In this document: in pieces, positions 1 to 10,414 of the stretch
Layout of the letters: the number at the start of each line of letters is the position of its first letter
Numbering within the stretch: position 1 is the stretch's first letter
NCBI GenBank assembly: GCA_039602395.1
Contig: JBCNJP010000017.1
Location: 20,391,279-20,455,278 of the forward strand
Origin: Deinandra increscens subsp. villosa
Lineage: Eukaryota > Streptophyta > Magnoliopsida > Asterales > Asteraceae
Reading direction: 5' to 3'
Length of the DNA stretch: 64,000 nucleotides
Notes under the pieces: model-generated
The model's input: only the letters and a program-made list of their open reading frames with translations
Told to the model about the DNA's origin: nothing
Database searches by the model: none
Translations under genes and position numbers: made by a program

Positions 1-615
1 GTGAAACCAATCCTACCTCTCGCATCAATCCTTTGTTGGAACCTCGACTCCTCTCTCCCTCAATCATTCACTATTCTTAACAATAAAACTCGGCTCACAC
101 GAAAAACGTTGGTGAAACAACTCAGCGGGGTAGACCGGATGTTCAGTAAAATAATCTCTTACAAGCATTATTGTGACCCGCTTCACGATTATGGTTGAGA
201 TGAGCTCTTCGGGTCAATACTCGCTGTCGTCGTACATTTAATCTTTGTTAATGTCGATGAACACATTTGAAACATCATATTGGAGGCCTCGTCGGATGAT
301 GAAGATGATATGATATTATCCATAATTTTTATAAGGATTTAGTAGAAGAATTTTGAAGAAAAGTTGGTGATAAATGATAAAAATATAATAAAATGGTGAT
401 GGTGTTTAAAATGGTTTAAATTTAATTAATTAATTATTTAAAAAAAACTTGGTCCAACGACTAGTTTTATAGCCGTTCAACGGTAATATTGAGGCTTTGG
501 CCTCATCTTCACGAGCGTGAGGTTTCTCACGTAAAACCACCATGCAACCTCATTGCACACGATGGGGGCGATGTTTCGTGATGCCGATGGTGTGTGAAAG
601 AGAACGCCGTGGTTT
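1..615 (-). pseudogene. PIF/Harbinger transposase, N-terminal part and 5' flank (truncated by window edge)
   Basis: Read on the minus strand, about 1-250 encodes a stretch containing RDYFTEHPVYPAELFHQRF, which matches the conserved N-terminal region of plant PIF/Harbinger DDE nucleases (typically RDYF-DDPVYPP-FRRRFRM). A stop interrupts it soon after, at LRIVND*. The sequence up to about 615 aligns along its length with 46090-46735, the same part of a second copy, including the 'aggctttggcctc' block and a GC-rich terminal segment. The nuclease core lies left of the window. The outer end near 612 is inferred from the end of similarity, and I could not define its target duplication. Confidence 0.6.
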
Positions 616-1119
616 ATGGCAGGGGCGGATCCAGGATTTCTTTTTTCCATTGGGTTCACTTTTTTCGGTGGTCCGAATTCTAGCAACTAAATGTCAAAAT
701 TTCCGCTTCAGTCGGTTCAGATTAGGTAAGTTGATCACGCGTTAACAATACGAATAAACTTAACATTACACCGTTGGGAATTTTATGTGTAGTTCTAATA
801 AATATTTAGCGACGAAAGCATTTTTACACACAACCTTTAGAAAACATTTTAGAAAGTTCCCACCAAGGATCCAATTGCAAGATGATGAAACTAAAATTAT
901 AACAACCATAGGGTTTAGAACTACAACCTTTGAAGAGAAGGGTTTAGAACTACAACCTTTAAACAATTAACAAACTATATATACCCAACACTTTAATTAA
1001 CTTTGCATATTGTTAAGAAACTTTAAATCATCCATATGTGAATCATGAATGTGGAGCAAATCTGGACAATTAAGTTGTCCAGAAAATCGAGATCATTATA
1101 ACCGCAACCTGTCCACTAA
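616..1119. other. Intergenic repeat remnants
   Basis: No gene is seen. CAGGGGCGGATCC at 620-632 resembles the start of plant hAT-type elements (compare CAGTGGCGAAC at 10415), but no partner end was found. A 21-bp direct repeat occurs at 911-931 and 940-960. Confidence 0.35.
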
Positions 1120-1818
1120 GGGGGGACGGTATGGTCCAGGTTACCGCAATGCGGTTCCTGGAGTGCCGCGCGGCACATGGTGGCAACCATACCGCCCAAG
1201 GCGGCTCATGGCAAGGCTCCGAATTTTTTTTGTTGAGCGGCAAAATGAAACCGAGATGAGCCGGGTAAAAAAATCGAACGTTGGGCTTTTTGACCGTTAG
1301 CCTCAACGGCTACTTTCCCTTTTTTTTCTTTTTCTTTTTAACAATTTTACAACTATAAATTCTACCCCTTTTATAACATTTTTACACCATCTTCTTCACC
1401 TATCTTCTCCCTCTTTCACATATTTTATATTCTACTCACCATGGATCGATCAAAGAAGAAATCACCCGCTACCACGAAAAAATCCACCGCTCCCACCAAA
1501 AAATACAAACCGAAGGTTCGTAATACCGGTCAAGCCTCCAACGCAAATCCTCCACCGCAATCACAACCGGCTTTTTTCGCACCACACCCTTCTCAACATT
1601 CGTTAATCGATCTCCTATCCGGTCGTTATGGGGCTCAAGGGGAGTTATTTCCCCCACATTCTTCCCAATACCCGTCTAACGTCATGTACCAAAACAAGCA
1701 ATTTCGAGAGCCACGTCGTCAAATCGATTCCGAGTCCGAAGAAGAAGTTGAAGAAGAAGGAGGAGAAGAAGAGGAAGAACATGCGGTTGAAGAAGAGGAG
1801 ATCGAGGTGATGGACGAA

Positions 1819-2110
1819 GACGTCCAAGTAATTACGAAGACGAAAGCTAAATTTCCGGGGAGAGCAAAATCTAAAACTTGGACGTCGGAGGAAGAGCTTA
1901 ACTTGACAAAAGCTTATATTCATTGTAGTGAAGATGGGAAAAAAGCGGATCAACAATCCCGCGATTCGTTTTGGGCTAAAGTTCTTGCCCACTTTGACGG
2001 TTTGATGGGTGCACCTAGTGGGCGATCTAGGGACCAACTAAGCTCAAAGTGGAAGAAGTTGAACACAAAGTTGTCGAACTTCAACGCCCTCTACATTCAA
2101 ACGGTAAAAA
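1819..2110 (+). repeat. Exon-1 segment, first copy of a 292-bp direct duplication
   Basis: This segment recurs at 2785-3076 with only two adjacent substitutions (CT to GC near 1871). The unit covers the SANT-domain part of exon 1 plus its splice donor. The two copies are separated by 674 bp with no recognised coding content. Confidence 0.95.
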
Positions 2111-2784
2111 CCTACATGACATATTAAGTTCTTATGTTGTGTTTTACTCCGGTATCTACCCGCGCGCAGGAGGGTGCAAATTTGGTAAAATTGCCTTCCC
2201 GTCCGTGCGGACACGAATGCAGCTCTGAAAAAATGGGTTCGGGCACAAGTTAACCCAGCTTCGCTATGTTTTTTTACCCAACAGCCCCTCGTTCGATCCG
2301 CTTCGGCTCCGTTCGCACTCCCTCAGCCTCTCGTCTGAACAGAAAAGCTCCCCCAATCTTGCTTTTTCGGTCAGCTCCCAAACACACAATAATGTCTGTC
2401 CGATTTATCAGCTTTGTCGAACCAAACACCGTTGAGCTTCTTACCGGTTCAGCAATTGTCCCATACAGACAAATTAAGATGTAACAAACATGCCCTTAGA
2501 GAATAAATGAAGGGTTAAAAACGGAAAATCAAATTTGAGTTTTTAGTATTTTCATATTTTGTTTTTTTGTAGAACGATTCAGTTGTTTAGTTTGTTAATT
2601 TTGATAAGAAATTTGATATTGACAATGTTTGAATTGTTTGTGATTATGATTAGTTAGAACTATTTGTGATTATACATTGGTGTAGAGTCTACTATAAAGT
2701 TAGTGTAGGATTTGTGTTTACTTTGTTTTGATTGTTATGACATTGAGTATAACTATATAAGTTTAATCATTCAACTTTATAAAT

Positions 2785-3076
2785 GACGTCCAAGTAATTA
2801 CGAAGACGAAAGCTAAATTTCCGGGGAGAGCAAAATGCAAAACTTGGACGTCGGAGGAAGAGCTTAACTTGACAAAAGCTTATATTCATTGTAGTGAAGA
2901 TGGGAAAAAAGCGGATCAACAATCCCGCGATTCGTTTTGGGCTAAAGTTCTTGCCCACTTTGACGGTTTGATGGGTGCACCTAGTGGGCGATCTAGGGAC
3001 CAACTAAGCTCAAAGTGGAAGAAGTTGAACACAAAGTTGTCGAACTTCAACGCCCTCTACATTCAAACGGTAAAAA
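2785..3076 (+). repeat. Exon-1 segment, second copy of the 292-bp duplication
   Basis: This is the second copy of 1819-2110, offset by 966 bp. It lies inside what becomes the intron if the first donor (2104) is used, and it has its own donor at 3070, so the duplication need not disrupt a spliced product. It is followed by an (AT)n run at about 3102-3142. Confidence 0.95.
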
Positions 3077-3101
3077 TACATTTATTTTTTTTCTAACTCG
3101 A

Positions 3102-3146
<45 letters not shown>

Positions 3147-4097
3147 TAACTTTTTTTTTTTAAGAAAAATACTTGGGCAAGTGGGTGTGCGGATGGGGAC
3201 ATTTTGGTGAAAGCCCAAAACTTGTATAAACAAATATACGAGAAAAATGGGTTTTCTCATTTGGCGTGTTGGGTCGAGATAAAAGACCATCCCAAGTGGG
3301 CACCGGTTGAGAATGTACATGGTGAAATACCGGAACCGGGTAAAAGGACGAAGACGTCCGAGTCGGGGGACTACACAACTTCAAATGATGTTGGATCGAC
3401 TCAATTGCCCGATCTCAATGAAGACTCGACCCCTACATACCCAAAAAATAAAGGGAAAAAGAAGTTGGGCGAGTCTTCGTCCACCGCAAGAAGTTCGGCA
3501 TCGGAAAAGGCGTTGGAAATGATGTCGGATTTTCAAAGCAATCGGATCAAAGAAAGGGAGCTTAAGGCAAAGCTTCGGGACGAAACCTTTGGAAAGAAGC
3601 AAGCGATGTACGATGCGGTGAAAACTACAATGGAGGCTCAACGTCGAGTGATCGAGTTCAAACAAGCACGTGAATGACAAGAGAAAAAAGCACGTGATCT
3701 CGAGATATTTATGAAACCGCATAATGATGTTGATCCTCAATTCCTACCGCTTGTTCTTGAACAAAAAAGAGAAATCGCGGAGGAATACGGATGGGATTGC
3801 AACTTTTAGTTGTTTTTTTTAAATTGTATTTGTGTTTTTTTTTTAATTTCAAGTATTGTAACCGTTTGATTTCGTAATGCTAGTGTTTTTTTTATATAAA
3901 AGTTGTTTGTTTATTAAAAGATGTTAAAAATCAAAAAAAAAAAAGTTAATTTTTCGGTGGCTTCTCCAAGCCACAAGGCAACCATACCTTGTGGTGTGGC
4001 TTGACAAGGCTTCAAAAACATCCCAAATGAGTTGGAACATGATGATTGGTTGGGGAGCATGGCTCCTTGAAGCCACAAGGCAACCATACCCCTCCCC

Positions 4098-4882
4098 TAA
4101 CTAGTTTTCAAACATCCTTGTGAAAGATTTATTAAACAAGGTTTATTTATTAAACATGGTCTAATTTCATCTTTTTTATTAGGATTATAAGATGAAATGG
4201 GTTTCTTTAGGCCCGGATCATACGGAAGATCGTTCAAGTCTATTCTTGGGTATTTTCTTGTGAAATATCTTTCAATATTCATTATACATAATTCACAATT
4301 TCACAAATCTATCAACATTTAACAAATCAAAAACCAAATTAGTTAAACAAAACCTAAACAAAACATAAATCAATGATATGAACTCATCAAAGTAAATCAA
4401 TTAACTGAATTCATCAAACTAAATCAACAAACTAAAGTAACTAATTATAAAAAAAAAAACTAAATCAATGATTCAAGAAAAGAAAAAAAACCTGAATTTG
4501 TGATTTGTGAGGTCCTGTGGAGTGAGGAAATGACTGCAAACTCTCGCCGAAAGAGAGGCGCAACTGTCGCCGGAGCAGAGCCGTCGTGAAGTGGTGGAGG
4601 CCGGACGGTGAGGCGTTGAGGGAGAGCCAGAGCCCCAAGCCAGAGGCGTCATTCGTCCGTCGAGTACAGTGGCACAACCCCAAAATGTTTCGCTACTTCT
4701 GTTTAAAAACCCTAAGTTCGAAATGCTTATATCTGTTATAAAGAAAAAGTTAAAAAAAAACAGAGTAGAGAGGAATCGAAACAGAGATCTCGACGATTCA
4801 AGGCCTGTGCCATAACCAATTAAACCACAAAGTTTTTTTTTAAGTTTCACTCGCTATAATATTTATGGATTCACTCGTATTA
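4098..4882 (-). other. Intergenic segment with an exon-like stretch and a tRNA-like (SINE-type) sequence
   Basis: On the minus strand, 4761-4832 looks like a degenerate tRNA. It has an A-box-like TGGTTTAATTGG and a B-box-like GTTTCGATTCC, and it is followed by a T run that could stop Pol III, which suggests a tRNA-derived SINE head. Downstream on the same strand, 4683-4465 is open (MGLCHCTRRTNDASGLG...) and ends at a possible splice donor (CAG|GT), like a 5' exon, but I do not recognise a product. The rest (4098-4460) is AT-rich with no gene seen. Confidence 0.35.
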
Positions 4883-5152
4883 TCTTTAATCCTAATAAAG
4901 CAATAAAATGAATGCCACATGTCTCATTTCTAGGATGTCCACATAAGCATTGACACATGTCAAAACCATATTCAAACATCAATTTATTAGATTATCAATT
5001 AAGTATAACAAGTTTTTAAAACCCGTGCATCGCACGGCAGTTTATGAATAAATAATAACGAAAAGTAGAAAGTAAAATGTACATAATGAAATTAAAATTC
5101 AATCATTTCAACTAAAAGTCAGTAGAAACATATAATAAGTTATAAAAGGAAA

Positions 5153-6040
5153 TTACAAATTGGAAAATACAGATTTATAAACAACGTTCTCTGTCTGGTT
5201 AGTCACGTTGCCATCTTCATCCAGTATCAAAAGTTTAAGTCCATCTCTGCTCTTCACTCTTGACAATGCTACGTAAAGTTGTCCGTGACTGAAGCATGGA
5301 TTTTTTAGATACAATCCAACTTTTGATAGTGACTGCCCCTGACTCTTATTAACGGTCATTCCCAAGCATACCGCAATTGGATACTGCCTCCTTTTAAATT
5401 TAAAGGGAATTTTTTTATCCGAAGGAGACATGGTAATCCGTGGAATAAACGTACGATGACCGACATTATTTCCAGAAATGACTTCGGCTTCTATTACACG
5501 TTTTCCAAGATATGTTATCTGAAGTCGCGTGCCATTACAAAGACCGTTTTTCTGATCAATATTTCTTAGCAGCATGACAGGGGCACCGACCTTTAAAACC
5601 AATCTATGGCTGGGAAGACCAGAAAACTGTAAACCATTCAGAAAATCTGGTGAGTAAATATTCTGATCTACGCTTTCTTGAACATCCTCGCTTTGGCATA
5701 AGCAATCAGAACTCAAATATTCTCTTTCTTCACCTGGTATGAGTGATAACAACCTGTTATTGATGTCGTAAACAATTTCATTTGTAGGTGCCAAAATCGC
5801 TCTTTCCTTCCAATAAGCTGGATCTTTGTAATTCTGAATGATAGAAGGATAAACGAAATCAATAAGTTGTTGGAAAGGATCAGCCGAATCTTTTATAAGC
5901 AGATCTTCTGGAATATCAATAATGGCGTGACCATCATTTTCACCACCAAGTTTACCTTCACCCAATTGTAAAAGCCATTCAGCAAATGTTTTAATACTTT
6001 CAACATCTTGAATAAAATGTATCTTAGTAAATGAATACAT
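5153..6040 (-). pseudogene. Helitron Pif1-like helicase, C-terminal fragment
   Basis: The 295-residue minus-strand frame matches the C-terminal third of Helitron RepHel / Pif1-family DNA helicases. It contains the block RAILAPTNEIVYDINNRLL, then APVMLLRNIDQKNGLCNGTR, then VNKSQGQSL and GQLYVALSRVKSRDGL, the conserved motifs IV-VI of the family. The protein unwinds DNA during rolling-circle Helitron transposition. The Walker A/B part and the Rep nuclease are absent, so this copy cannot be an autonomous transposase. The true fragment begins at about 6013, just after an AG acceptor; the ATG at 6040 is probably intronic. Confidence 0.85.
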
Positions 6041-6567
6041 ACCTTATCTATTCCTTCCACCTCAGCATTCTTGATAAGTTTGGTCACATTCACAAAGTCA
6101 TCATGAATGTTATAGGTTAGAGATGAACAACAATGACTAAAAGAAGAGGAAGATTGGTCCTGTAACTGCTGAACAAAGCTGTTATGAAGACGAAAAAAGA
6201 ACGTTGGAGTTAGCATTGATATTAATTATAATGATGCCACAGACTTGTAAAACATGTGTTGTTTGGAAAATAACTTGACCTGTGTAAAAACGATGTTGTC
6301 TCCTCAATTTCATGGTCGTTAATGAAAAGGTTTGATGCATCAAAACCATTATTAACGGAGTGCCTACCTGAAAAAGATTATTAGATAGCCATCAGTTATA
6401 TTTCATTTCAAGGACTGTTTTTTAGGGAAGAATACTTACCTTTCCAATTTTCAAACTTGGCAAACTGTAGTATTGTAATGAAATGATGCTCATGTTTGTT
6501 GGCATTCACATATTCTGAAGCCTTATAAGCATACTTCCCATATAATGTTACAGATATCCTCTTGCCA
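6041..6567 (-). pseudogene. RPA1-like OB-fold fragment in Helitron (three exons)
   Basis: On the minus strand, exons with GT/AG borders encode GKRISVTLYGKYAYKASEYV...ITILQFAKFENWK (about 6567-6441), then GRHSVNNGFDASNLFINDHEIEE after a TTTTTTCAG acceptor, then FVQQLQDQSSSSF... up to GIDK before GTATGT near 6042. This is the middle of a replication protein A 70-kDa DNA-binding domain, the type of single-strand-binding protein many plant Helitrons carry. The N-terminal OB-fold is missing. The helicase fragment follows directly downstream in the same orientation, but simple splicing of GIDK to the next acceptor does not keep the helicase frame. Confidence 0.65.
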
Positions 6568-7547
6568 CTGAGAAATAAAAAAACAAATATTTTGAAACTT
6601 ATATAATTTTCATAACAACCAAACTAATCTATCAAAGTGTTGGAAATGAGTATTAATAACATATGACGTGTCATGTTATGAAATAACTTACTGTTTGAAA
6701 TTGAATTATCCCATGAGTTACTTGATGAACTTGAAATCCATCGGTGTAATAAAAAAAATAAAACCAAACCTTCGAGCTCTGCATTTCAATCAAATCGAAC
6801 AAATTGAAACGAAATTTCCAAACTGAAATCTCGGAATTCAATGTACAGTTATCTTCGAGCCCTAATTGGTCGGTCACCAGATGAATACTCGCATAATCAG
6901 ATGAATACTTTACTAATCGCTCGCATAATCAGATGAATAATCGTTTGCGAAGGAAAAATTGATTGAGAAACATACCTTGCGATCACAGTTTTGTGGCAAA
7001 CAATCTTGTAGCGGCGATGGAATTAGGGTCGTGCGATCCAGAAGGGGATGAAGGAAGATACGATCTATAGGCTGAGATATAAATCTTGTAGCAAACAATC
7101 TTGTAGCGGCGATGGAATTAGGGCAATTTGATCGAGAAGAGCGTGACGAAGGAGAGGAGGAACGGAGCAGATCGATGGAATTAGGGTTTGCGATTTATGG
7201 GGGTGGCATCTGTAATTTGGGTTTTTGATTAAAATGGGGCAATTTGAAAGTGTATTTTGAAGGGACACGTGGCATGCTTGACCCAAGTGGTGGCCACAAA
7301 CTTTTCTTTTATATATATATATAGATTACCAATTTTATCAAAACTAAATTTCTATTTTTAAATTTTTTTTGACAAACTTAATGTGAATTTAATAAATTTA
7401 CTCAACAATTTGATTATTCTAAGAAAACTAATCTAAAAATTTGTCAAACATAATAAATTTGATTATTTTAACCGTGTTTTTTTTATTTTTTATATGTATT
7501 TAATATTATGAACTCAACCCGTGTAATACAGGGGGTTACTAACCTAG

Positions 7548-8777
7548 TATGTATATATATTAACACTAAAAATTCAAATGTCACTGGATTCTCATGAACC
7601 CGATAACCCCAACCCTAGTTTATGGTGTATAGTATATGTACTAAAGTCAAAAGTCATAACAATTGAGAAGGGTAAAACGGGGAATCTTAGTTGGACAAGA
7701 GTGTAAAGGGACTATAAAGATAGATCGTTCAGTTGGCTTAGGGTTTGGGGCAAACAGCAAAACTCAGACAATCAATGAAGAAATGAGGCGACGGAGGGAA
7801 GGGATGTTTCCGAAGGGTGGTTGACCCCCTCCGTTGCTTATGATTTTCGATTTTGCCCCACTTTCCAACCACCCTTTTGCTTTAGATTCAGATCGATCTA
7901 TCTATCTATCTATACATATATATATACACACACATGCATATCCAACACCAAACCATCACCACCAACTCCGATAATATATTATCCTCAGGGACGATTTTTG
8001 TAATTTACTCTTTATAACAGCAGCAGGGGCGATGATGATGAATTTCTAGTTGTCTGAGTGAATCGGTGGTCTTTGAGATGTACCGAATCTTGGCGGGGTG
8101 ATTTTCCGGCGGCAGATACGCCGCCGTGATTGTTGCAGCCATGGAGGTTCTATCCTATTTCCACCGACTGTTTTTACAGATCTGAGCCTCATTCTCTCTT
8201 CAACTATTTTGTTTTCACCGATCTGATCCTTCTTTGTCCTATTTGTGTTTATGTGTTAACTGATTTATATTATTTATTTGTTAAAGAGTCATTTGCATTA
8301 TGTGTCTTTTCTTGCTAATCACATCGGTATCTAACCATAATTGGTTCTTGTTAAAATAACTTTTCCTCGAAGCTAATAATAAATATCGCCATTATGTTTT
8401 TTTGCCGGTCTTAATCCTTAGTAAACAGAAATTTTGCCCAAAAATTTGGAAATCAGAATTCAGAGAACAATGGACTGGTTTGCTTTTGTGAAGATTTTGA
8501 ATGAATCTACAAAGATTTTGATGACCTTGCACCTTTTTTTTTGGGAAAAAAGGTTAAAACAAAAGCTCTAAAGTGAAGGCCAAATGCCTGATATGGGTTT
8601 TATCACTTTATGAGCCAATCGCGTGGTAAAGCATGGGTAGAATGATTCAATAGGAAAATCGTTGTCATAATTAAACGGATTCAATAGTGTCAAAGTGAAA
8701 TTGTTGAATGAGTACTACCACAAAGTCATAGTATCCATCACTAGTCAAATGCTCAAATGTGTTAGGTATTAGACTAT
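7548..8777 (+). other. Low-repeat segment resembling a gene 5' region; no product recognised
   Basis: Between the Helitron and the LINE, the sequence from about 7680 to 8330 looks less like a TE. It has a (TCTA)n/(TA)n/(CA)n microsatellite at about 7894-7937, pyrimidine-rich leader-like sequence, and a GC-richer block with ATGGAGGTTCTATCC at 8142 that stays open for only about 14 codons. It could be the promoter and leader of a gene cut off by later insertions. No coding region can be named. 8340-8777 shows nothing recognisable. Confidence 0.25.
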
Positions 8778-9347
8778 TAGATCCACTTGTGGAAAACACA
8801 TCCCAAAATTGTAAAGGAGGCTGCATTCAAGTTCTTTGCGGACAAATTCAAGGAGATGCATGCGTCCAGACCCACTTTTGAATCGAACATGTTTAAAAAA
8901 CTCTCCCAACAGGAAGATGATCTATTAACTTTACTGTTCAATCTTGAGGAAATCAAGGCTGTAGTCTAGGATTGTGGACAAGACAAAGCGCTTGAATCTG
9001 ATGGATTTAACTTCAGATTCATTAAGCATTGGGAGGAGATAAAGCACTGGGTTTCTGAGTTCTTAAATGAGTTCCACGACTCAGGTCGCATTAGCAGGGG
9101 ATGCAACTCTTCATTCATTGCGTTATTGCCAAAGCTAAAAGACCCGTTAAAATTCTCAGATTGTCGTCCTATCTGCTTGATTGGAAGCATGTACAAAATC
9201 TTGGCCAAAACTCTTGCGAACAGGCTCAAAAAGGTCATCAAATTAGTCATAAGTGAATCACAATTCGCATATGTCAAAGGAAGATCGATTTTGGACGGTC
9301 CGTTGATCTTGAATGAAGCTGTGGTTTGGCTCAAAAAACAGAAAAAA

Positions 9348-10391
9348 AGTTAAATACGATTTGCGTCCCCGAGGTTTGTAGATTTTAACCGTTTGAGTCC
9401 ATTTTCCAAATTATCAATAAATATCGTCGCATGGTTGCTTTTCTTAACAAAAACCCAATGTTTTTATTAATAAATATCGTCGCATGGTTCCGTTGATCTT
9501 GAATGACGCTCCGTTATCTCTCCCCTGTTCCGCGTCCTTCTCCTCTCCCTCTCAAGTCGCCACCATCAAAAAGTTCTTTTCATACCACCGCCACACTCCT
9601 CCGCCACCACCCACCTTCGCCTCCACCTTCCATTTCCCCCTTTTCGCATCGCCTGTAATTCCGATGTAACTTTCAACATCATAGACATCAATTTGTTTTC
9701 AGTTGAGTTTTGTGCCAGAATTGATGGATAAGAAACCTAATTCGGAGGAGAAAGTGAATGTAAAATACAAAGGGGTACGACAGAAGCTATACAACCTCAC
9801 AAACTCAATCCCGGCGGCATCGTGGAAGGAATCTCGTTCAAACTCTTTGTTCACAATTTCAGATTCAGTGGAGGTTTCCTATTCTATGGTGACCACCTAC
9901 CATCTCACTTGATGACGGATTCGGTGGCAAGATTTGAAAGTAAACTGCGATTGAAACCTGATGGTGACAAGATGGTGGCTGAAGAATGGTGATGGTTGTT
10001 CTCAAGGAACTTCAGTGACTGAGAAATCTGGTGGTGGATGGATGATCGGCCCATCGGTGGTGCCGGAGACGACAACGGAGTTCCCAGCCCCTCTCGATCT
10101 CTATTTTGGTGGAACAAAAATGAGGGTTTTTTTTTTTAAGTTTTAAGTTTTAGTTATTTTAAATAAATTACAAAATGGCCCCTGCTCTATGCTAGTCCTA
10201 TAGATAGTTCCTAATGTGTGAAATGACTAATATGCTTTTGGAGTTAAATGACAATTTTAACTCTGTTAGTCCTAGGGACTCAATTGTTAAAAAAAAAATG
10301 CTACCATGGGGCGATATTTGTTACTAATTTAGAAAATGGACTCAAACGGTTAAAATCTGCAAACCTCGGGAACACAAATCGTATTTAACTC
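9348..10391. mobile_element. Mutator-like element (possible Pack-MULE) inside the LINE
   Basis: Long terminal inverted repeats of about 90 bp (9348-9440 and 10300-10391) begin AGTTAAATACGATTTG at the left and GAGTTAAATACGATTTG read inward from the right. A 9-bp target duplication CAGAAAAAA flanks it (9339-9347 and 10392-10400), typical of Mutator elements. The interior has no transposase. It holds short GC-richer, gene-like open stretches (about 9510-9666 and 9703-9912) that may be captured host sequence, but I cannot name a donor gene. Confidence 0.88.
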
Positions 10392-10414
10392 CAGAAAAAA
10401 CAAGGCCTCATGTT

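Larger units (their letters stand above)
1441..3809 (+). pseudogene. Harbinger ORF1: Myb/SANT-like DNA-binding protein, two exons, premature stop
   Basis: In PIF/Harbinger elements this accessory protein binds the transposon ends and helps recruit the nuclease; host annotations often call it 'glutathione S-transferase T3-like' or 'NAM-associated'. Exon 1 (1441-2103) starts with a lysine- and proline-rich region, then an acidic Glu-rich run, then a trihelix/SANT-like domain beginning TWTSEEELNLTKAYIH. A GT donor at 2104 and an AG acceptor at 3163-3164 join exon 1 to exon 2 (3165-3809) in phase 0. Exon 2 continues TWASGCADGD and then a coiled-coil NAM-associated C-terminal region. A TGA at 3675 interrupts the reading frame, which otherwise runs on to TAG at 3807-3809 (last residues AEEYGWDCNF). 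One or a few bases therefore separate it from an intact gene. The start at 1441 is the first ATG before a continuous frame and has a suitable context (ACCATGG). Confidence 0.8.
1120..4097 (+). mobile_element. PIF/Harbinger DNA transposon carrying only the Myb-like ORF1
   Basis: The left terminus GGGGGGACGGTATGG (1120-1134) pairs imperfectly with the right terminus, which read inward from 4097 is GGGGAGGGGTATGG. The 3-bp direct repeat TAA flanks both ends (1117-1119 and 4098-4100), as expected for PIF/Harbinger insertions. Subterminal copies of 'aaggcaaccatacc' occur at 3976-3989 and 4078-4090, with a related motif near 1183. The element contains the Myb/SANT ORF1 but no DDE nuclease, so it would depend on a nuclease made elsewhere, for example by relatives of the decayed copy at 45165-46735. 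Confidence 0.85.
5009..7325 (-). mobile_element. Helitron, minus strand, nested inside another Helitron
   Basis: Read on the minus strand, it starts TCTATATATATATATAAAAG at 7325 after an A. It ends at 5009 with CTTG before a T, close to the canonical CTRR. A perfect hairpin CCGTGC-gat-GCACGG (5023-5037) lies about 10 bases before the 3' end, as in active plant Helitrons. It carries RPA-like exons and a helicase C-terminal region, but no Rep (HUH) domain is visible, so it is a deleted derivative. Confidence 0.82.
4883..7547 (+). mobile_element. Small non-autonomous Helitron, plus strand, split by an inner Helitron
   Basis: It starts TCTTTAATCCTAATAAAGC after an A (4882) and ends ...GTTACTAACCTAG at 7547 before a T (7548), matching the Helitron rules: 5' TC, 3' CTRR, and insertion between A and T. 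A GTGTAATACA hairpin precedes the end, although its second arm is mutated. Both termini are nearly the same as those of the Helitron at 23419-24210, so the two belong to one family. Without the inner element (5009-7325) it is only about 350 bp and non-coding. Confidence 0.8.
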
